From Gammaproteobacteria bacterium UBA4475 (GTDB lineage Bacteria; Pseudomonadota; Gammaproteobacteria; Pseudomonadales; Azotimanducaceae), in contig DGOD01000160.1 of the NCBI GenBank assembly GCA_002389265.1, forward strand, positions 14,780 to 22,803: a DNA stretch of 8,024 nucleotides, written 5' to 3'. The notes under the pieces are model-generated. The model was not told the origin of the DNA and did no database searches. It was given only the letters and a program-made list of their open reading frames with translations. Shown here one piece after another: positions 5,854-8,024 of this stretch. Numbering within the stretch: position 1 is the first letter of the stretch; each line of letters opens with the position of its first letter. A program made the position numbers and the translations under genes.

Positions 5854-7166
5854 GCTATTCAGCAGCACGTTACAAAAAATCCAGTGAGCTTCTTGGGCAG
5901 GTGATGGCGTCTTCAACAGCGGCCGATGGTGTTGTGGACCGCTATTTCAAAGCCCATCGAAATATGGGCTCCACTGATCGCCGCTTTGCCGCTGCGACAG
6001 TCTATGGTTGTCTGCGTCGTCAGCGAGAGTTGCTCGCGATGATCGAAGCTATCGCCCCGGAACTGCCAGATACAGACCTGACGCCAGCAGCATTGCTAGT
6101 GGGTATGTATCTGATGGTTAACGACGCTTGGTCACCTGACGACTTTGCGTTGACGCAGTTTGCCACATTTGCCGCTGCGCATCAGGGCGCGATTCTGGCC
6201 TTTGACCGAAGCCGGCTAGCACCCGCAGAGCGAATGAATTTGCCGGATTGGCTGTATGTGCCACTAGCGGAGCAATTGCCGGTGGGTGATCTCGAAGACC
6301 TGGCGCAGGCGTTAAGCCAGGTGGCAGCTGTAGATCTTCGGGTCAATCAACGTCGTGGGCAGCGCCAGCAATTACTCGCAGAGTTGCAGTCGCAGGATAT
6401 TGACACCCAGTTCACGGAATTGTCTGACTTTGGACTGCGACGCATGACTCGCGGACCTTTGCAAAATACGCCGGCCTTTAAGCAGGGTTGGTTTGAATTT
6501 CAGGATGAGGGAAGTCAGCTCGTCAGTTGGCTGCTGCAGCCTCAGGCCGGCGAGTTCATCGTCGATTATTGTGCCGGTGCAGGCGGTAAGACACTGCATA
6601 TCGCTGATATCATGAACAATCGTGGTTCGATCCTGGCCTGTGATGTGGCGCCGCGCAGACTGGCGCAGCTGCAACCACGTTTGCAGCGGGCGGGTATTCG
6701 TAATGTCACAAGCCGAGTATTGGACCCCATGGTTGATGATGATCTCGGGGACTATGCCCAGACGGCAGATGCCGTGTTGGTGGATGCGCCTTGCACGGGC
6801 AGTGGCACCTTGCGCCGCTCTCCGGACATTCGTTGGCGCGAGGCGCGGCTTGAGGAATTACGCCAGCTACAATTGCAGGTTCTCAGCAACGCCAGTCAAT
6901 TGGTTAAGGCGGGTGGACGCCTGGTGTATGCCACTTGTTCCTTGTTGGCCGAGGAGAATCAGCAGTTAGTCGAGGCTTTCCTGCTGGCTAATCCGGGTTT
7001 TGCGCGCGAGGGTGCTACATTTCCAGAATTTGACCGGACGTTCACTGCCTTGCAGCACCAGGATGCAGCGTTGGCGGAACGCTTGCAAAATGTAGGCGAG
7101 CTGCAGTTGTGGCCGCACAGGCACAATACGGATGGTTTTTATGCCCAGGTCTTGCGGCGTTTCTAA
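5850..7166 (+). CDS. RsmB/NOP-family class I SAM-dependent m5C RNA methyltransferase, 438 aa
   Basis: Residues about 1-150 are helical and NusB-like (conserved GSTDRRFAAATVYGCLRR, 40-57), as in RsmB, which methylates 16S rRNA C967 in E. coli. The Rossmann methyltransferase core follows. Motif I is DYCAGAGGKT at 239-248, the acidic SAM-ribose residue is Asp265 in ACDVAPRR, and motif IV DAPCTGSGTLRR at 312-323 holds Cys315. Motif VI YATCS at 360-364 holds Cys363, the expected nucleophile. The C-terminus HNTDGFYAQVLRR is typical of the family. Length (438) is close to E. coli RsmB (429). Motif I reads GAGGKT rather than the usual APGGKT, and no def or fmt gene is adjacent, so this may be a paralogue with another target. 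ATG 5850 is preferred over the in-frame 5826 because it overlaps the leader ORF stop and fits the family N-terminus. Confidence 0.88.
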   Translation: MSYSAARYKKSSELLGQVMASSTAADGVVDRYFKAHRNMGSTDRRFAAATVYGCLRRQRELLAMIEAIAPELPDTDLTPAALLVGMYLMVNDAWSPDDFALTQFATFAAAHQGAILAFDRSRLAPAERMNLPDWLYVPLAEQLPVGDLEDLAQALSQVAAVDLRVNQRRGQRQQLLAELQSQDIDTQFTELSDFGLRRMTRGPLQNTPAFKQGWFEFQDEGSQLVSWLLQPQAGEFIVDYCAGAGGKTLHIADIMNNRGSILACDVAPRRLAQLQPRLQRAGIRNVTSRVLDPMVDDDLGDYAQTADAVLVDAPCTGSGTLRRSPDIRWREARLEELRQLQLQVLSNASQLVKAGGRLVYATCSLLAEENQQLVEAFLLANPGFAREGATFPEFDRTFTALQHQDAALAERLQNVGELQLWPHRHNTDGFYAQVLRRF

Positions 7167-7257
7167 CGGTTTCGCTGGGATTTGGTGTACTTGTGAGCGG
7201 TCAGGCGATCAATTGGTTTTTCGCCGTACTGCCGATGTAGACATGGATGTGAATTCT

Positions 7258-7267
7258 GAGGAGGTGA
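7258..7267 (+). promoter_or_regulatory. Strong Shine-Dalgarno site for the FAH-family gene
   Basis: GAGGAGGTGA is nearly a full complement of the 16S 3' end; its GGAGG core (7260-7264) lies 8 bases before the ATG at 7273. It decides that start over the in-frame ATGs upstream at 7132 and 7243. Confidence 0.85.
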
Positions 7268-7272
7268 GTTTT

Positions 7273-7959
7273 ATGGAATACGTCATTAGGCCCGCGGCGA
7301 CCAAGACGTTGGCAGTGGCGGGCACGCAGGCTCGCTTTCCGGTGCAGAACATCTATTGTGTCGGGCGGAATTATGCTGATCATGCGCTTGAGATGGGGCA
7401 CGATCCTGACCGAGAGCCACCATTCTTTTTTATGAAGCCAGCCTACGGCATTCTGCCGGATCAAGGGGTGATGACTTACCCAGCGCTGTCTACCGATGTT
7501 CACCACGAGGTGGAGTTAGTGGTGGCGTTGGCCGCTGGCGGTCAAAATATTACGGTGGAGTCGGCGATGGACTGCGTCTACGGTTATGGGGTGGGTATCG
7601 ATATGACTCGGCGTGATCTGCAGGCTCAGGCGAAATTACAAGGGCGGCCCTGGGAAGCGGGTAAATCATTCTTGCATGCCGCGCCTTGCTCCGCACTGGC
7701 GCCCATCGAGCAGACCGGAATAGTTGACCGCGGCAGTATCTGGCTCGACATCAACGGTGAACGCCGGCAGGCAGGCGACTTGCAGCAAATGATCTGGAAA
7801 GTTCCGGAAGTCATCAGCCGCCTGTCAACCCTGTTTGTTCTGCAACCCGGTGATCTCATTTATACCGGTACCCCCGCGGGTGTCGGACCGGTGGTGCGCG
7901 GCGACCTGATCCGTGCTCACATTGAGGGTATCGGTGAGCTACAAATCAGTGTCGCCTGA
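7273..7959 (+). CDS. Fumarylacetoacetate hydrolase family protein (fumarylpyruvate hydrolase / FAHD1-like), 228 aa
   Basis: Single FAH domain of the short FAHD1/NagK class. The opening CVGRNYADHALEMG (29-42) holds the lid His37 and Glu40, equivalent to human FAHD1 His30 and Glu33. REPPFFFMKP (47-56) follows. The metal site is Glu79 and Glu81 in HHEVEL plus Asp110 in GIDMTRRD. Lys131 in WEAGKSF is the active-site Lys, and GDLIYTGTPAGVGP (193-206) closes the domain. All catalytic residues are present. Relatives hydrolyse fumarylpyruvate in the gentisate pathway, cleave acylpyruvates, or decarboxylate oxaloacetate; the DPDREPPFFFMKP region most resembles fumarylpyruvate hydrolases. No gentisate dioxygenase or maleylpyruvate isomerase is in view, so the substrate is open. 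It is cytoplasmic, starts 107 bases after the RsmB-like gene behind its own strong SD, and converges on a second crotonase gene. Confidence 0.9.
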   Translation: MEYVIRPAATKTLAVAGTQARFPVQNIYCVGRNYADHALEMGHDPDREPPFFFMKPAYGILPDQGVMTYPALSTDVHHEVELVVALAAGGQNITVESAMDCVYGYGVGIDMTRRDLQAQAKLQGRPWEAGKSFLHAAPCSALAPIEQTGIVDRGSIWLDINGERRQAGDLQQMIWKVPEVISRLSTLFVLQPGDLIYTGTPAGVGPVVRGDLIRAHIEGIGELQISVA

Positions 7960-7979
7960 GGCGGCACCGCGACGCAAGA

Positions 7980-8024
7980 TCACTCGCCGGTAAATTTAGC
8001 CGGGCGTCGTTCAATAAAGGAGGT
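7980..8024 (-). CDS. Crotonase-family protein, C-terminal fragment (enters from the right edge)
   Basis: The reverse strand from the window edge reads 14 codons, TSFIERRPAKFTGE, then TGA (7982-7980). This is the characteristic C-terminal tail of bacterial enoyl-CoA hydratases, in which a final helix ends in ERRPxxFTG, and it parallels the tail of the complete crotonase here (VERRKPKFTGR). Only the tail is visible, so nothing can be said about catalytic residues. It ends 20 bases from the stop of the FAH-family gene, in convergent orientation. The motif is short but distinctive and in frame with a stop; it is unlikely to be chance. Confidence 0.72.
   Translation of the reverse strand, partial: TSFIERRPAKFTGE

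Noticed and set aside
7132..7272. Upstream in-frame starts (7132, 7243) for the FAH-family gene
   Set aside because: The 7132 start lies inside the methyltransferase gene, the added residues do not match the family, and the GGAGG at 7260-7264 is spaced for the ATG at 7273.
1..8024. CRISPR arrays, tRNA/rRNA genes, insertion sequences, phage or toxin-antitoxin systems
   Set aside because: No regularly spaced repeats, structured RNA gene, transposase or paired small toxin/antitoxin frames were seen on either strand.

Overview
The window looks like an ordinary chromosomal stretch from a Gram-negative proteobacterium, most likely a free-living (possibly marine) gammaproteobacterium. The basis is a signal-peptide-bearing DUF5916 outer-membrane-type protein, an RsmB-type rRNA methyltransferase, a patatin-like phospholipase, crotonase-fold enzymes, moderately GC-rich DNA, and short intergenic gaps with Shine-Dalgarno-led starts. 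This placement is inference; there is no rRNA or other phylogenetic marker in view. I see no transposase, phage gene, tRNA, rRNA or CRISPR array.

Layout from left to right. (1) On the minus strand, a large secreted CBM9-like/DUF5916 protein (108-2510, TTG start) is followed after 10 bases by the first 32 codons of a ChaC-type gamma-glutamylcyclotransferase that runs off the left edge (1-97). (2) A 137-base divergent gap separates these from a plus-strand pair: an alpha/beta hydrolase (2648-3547) and a crotonase-family protein (3558-4376). The SD of the second gene overlaps the stop of the first, so the two are almost certainly one operon. (3) A 134-base convergent gap carries a perfect 14-base tandem duplication. 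(4) On the minus strand there is a patatin-like phospholipase (4511-5659). (5) A second divergent region contains a near-perfect 19-base dyad (5749-5767), then a 24-codon ORF with its own SD (5779-5853). That ORF's stop overlaps, as ATGA, the start of an RsmB-family m5C RNA methyltransferase (5850-7166). (6) A FAHD1/fumarylpyruvate-hydrolase-like enzyme (7273-7959) follows. (7) It converges on the last 14 codons of a second crotonase-family gene on the minus strand at the right edge (7980-8024).

Functionally, the hydrolase/crotonase pair, the FAH-family enzyme and the second crotonase suggest acyl-CoA or ring-cleavage-product catabolism. The substrates cannot be fixed from this window. The phospholipase, RNA methyltransferase and DUF5916/ChaC genes look like unrelated neighbours. 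I found no convincing new multi-gene system. The points most worth checking are the leader ORF plus dyad ahead of the RsmB-like gene, the altered catalytic positions in the complete crotonase, and the RsmB-like protein's variant SAM-binding motif outside the usual def-fmt context.
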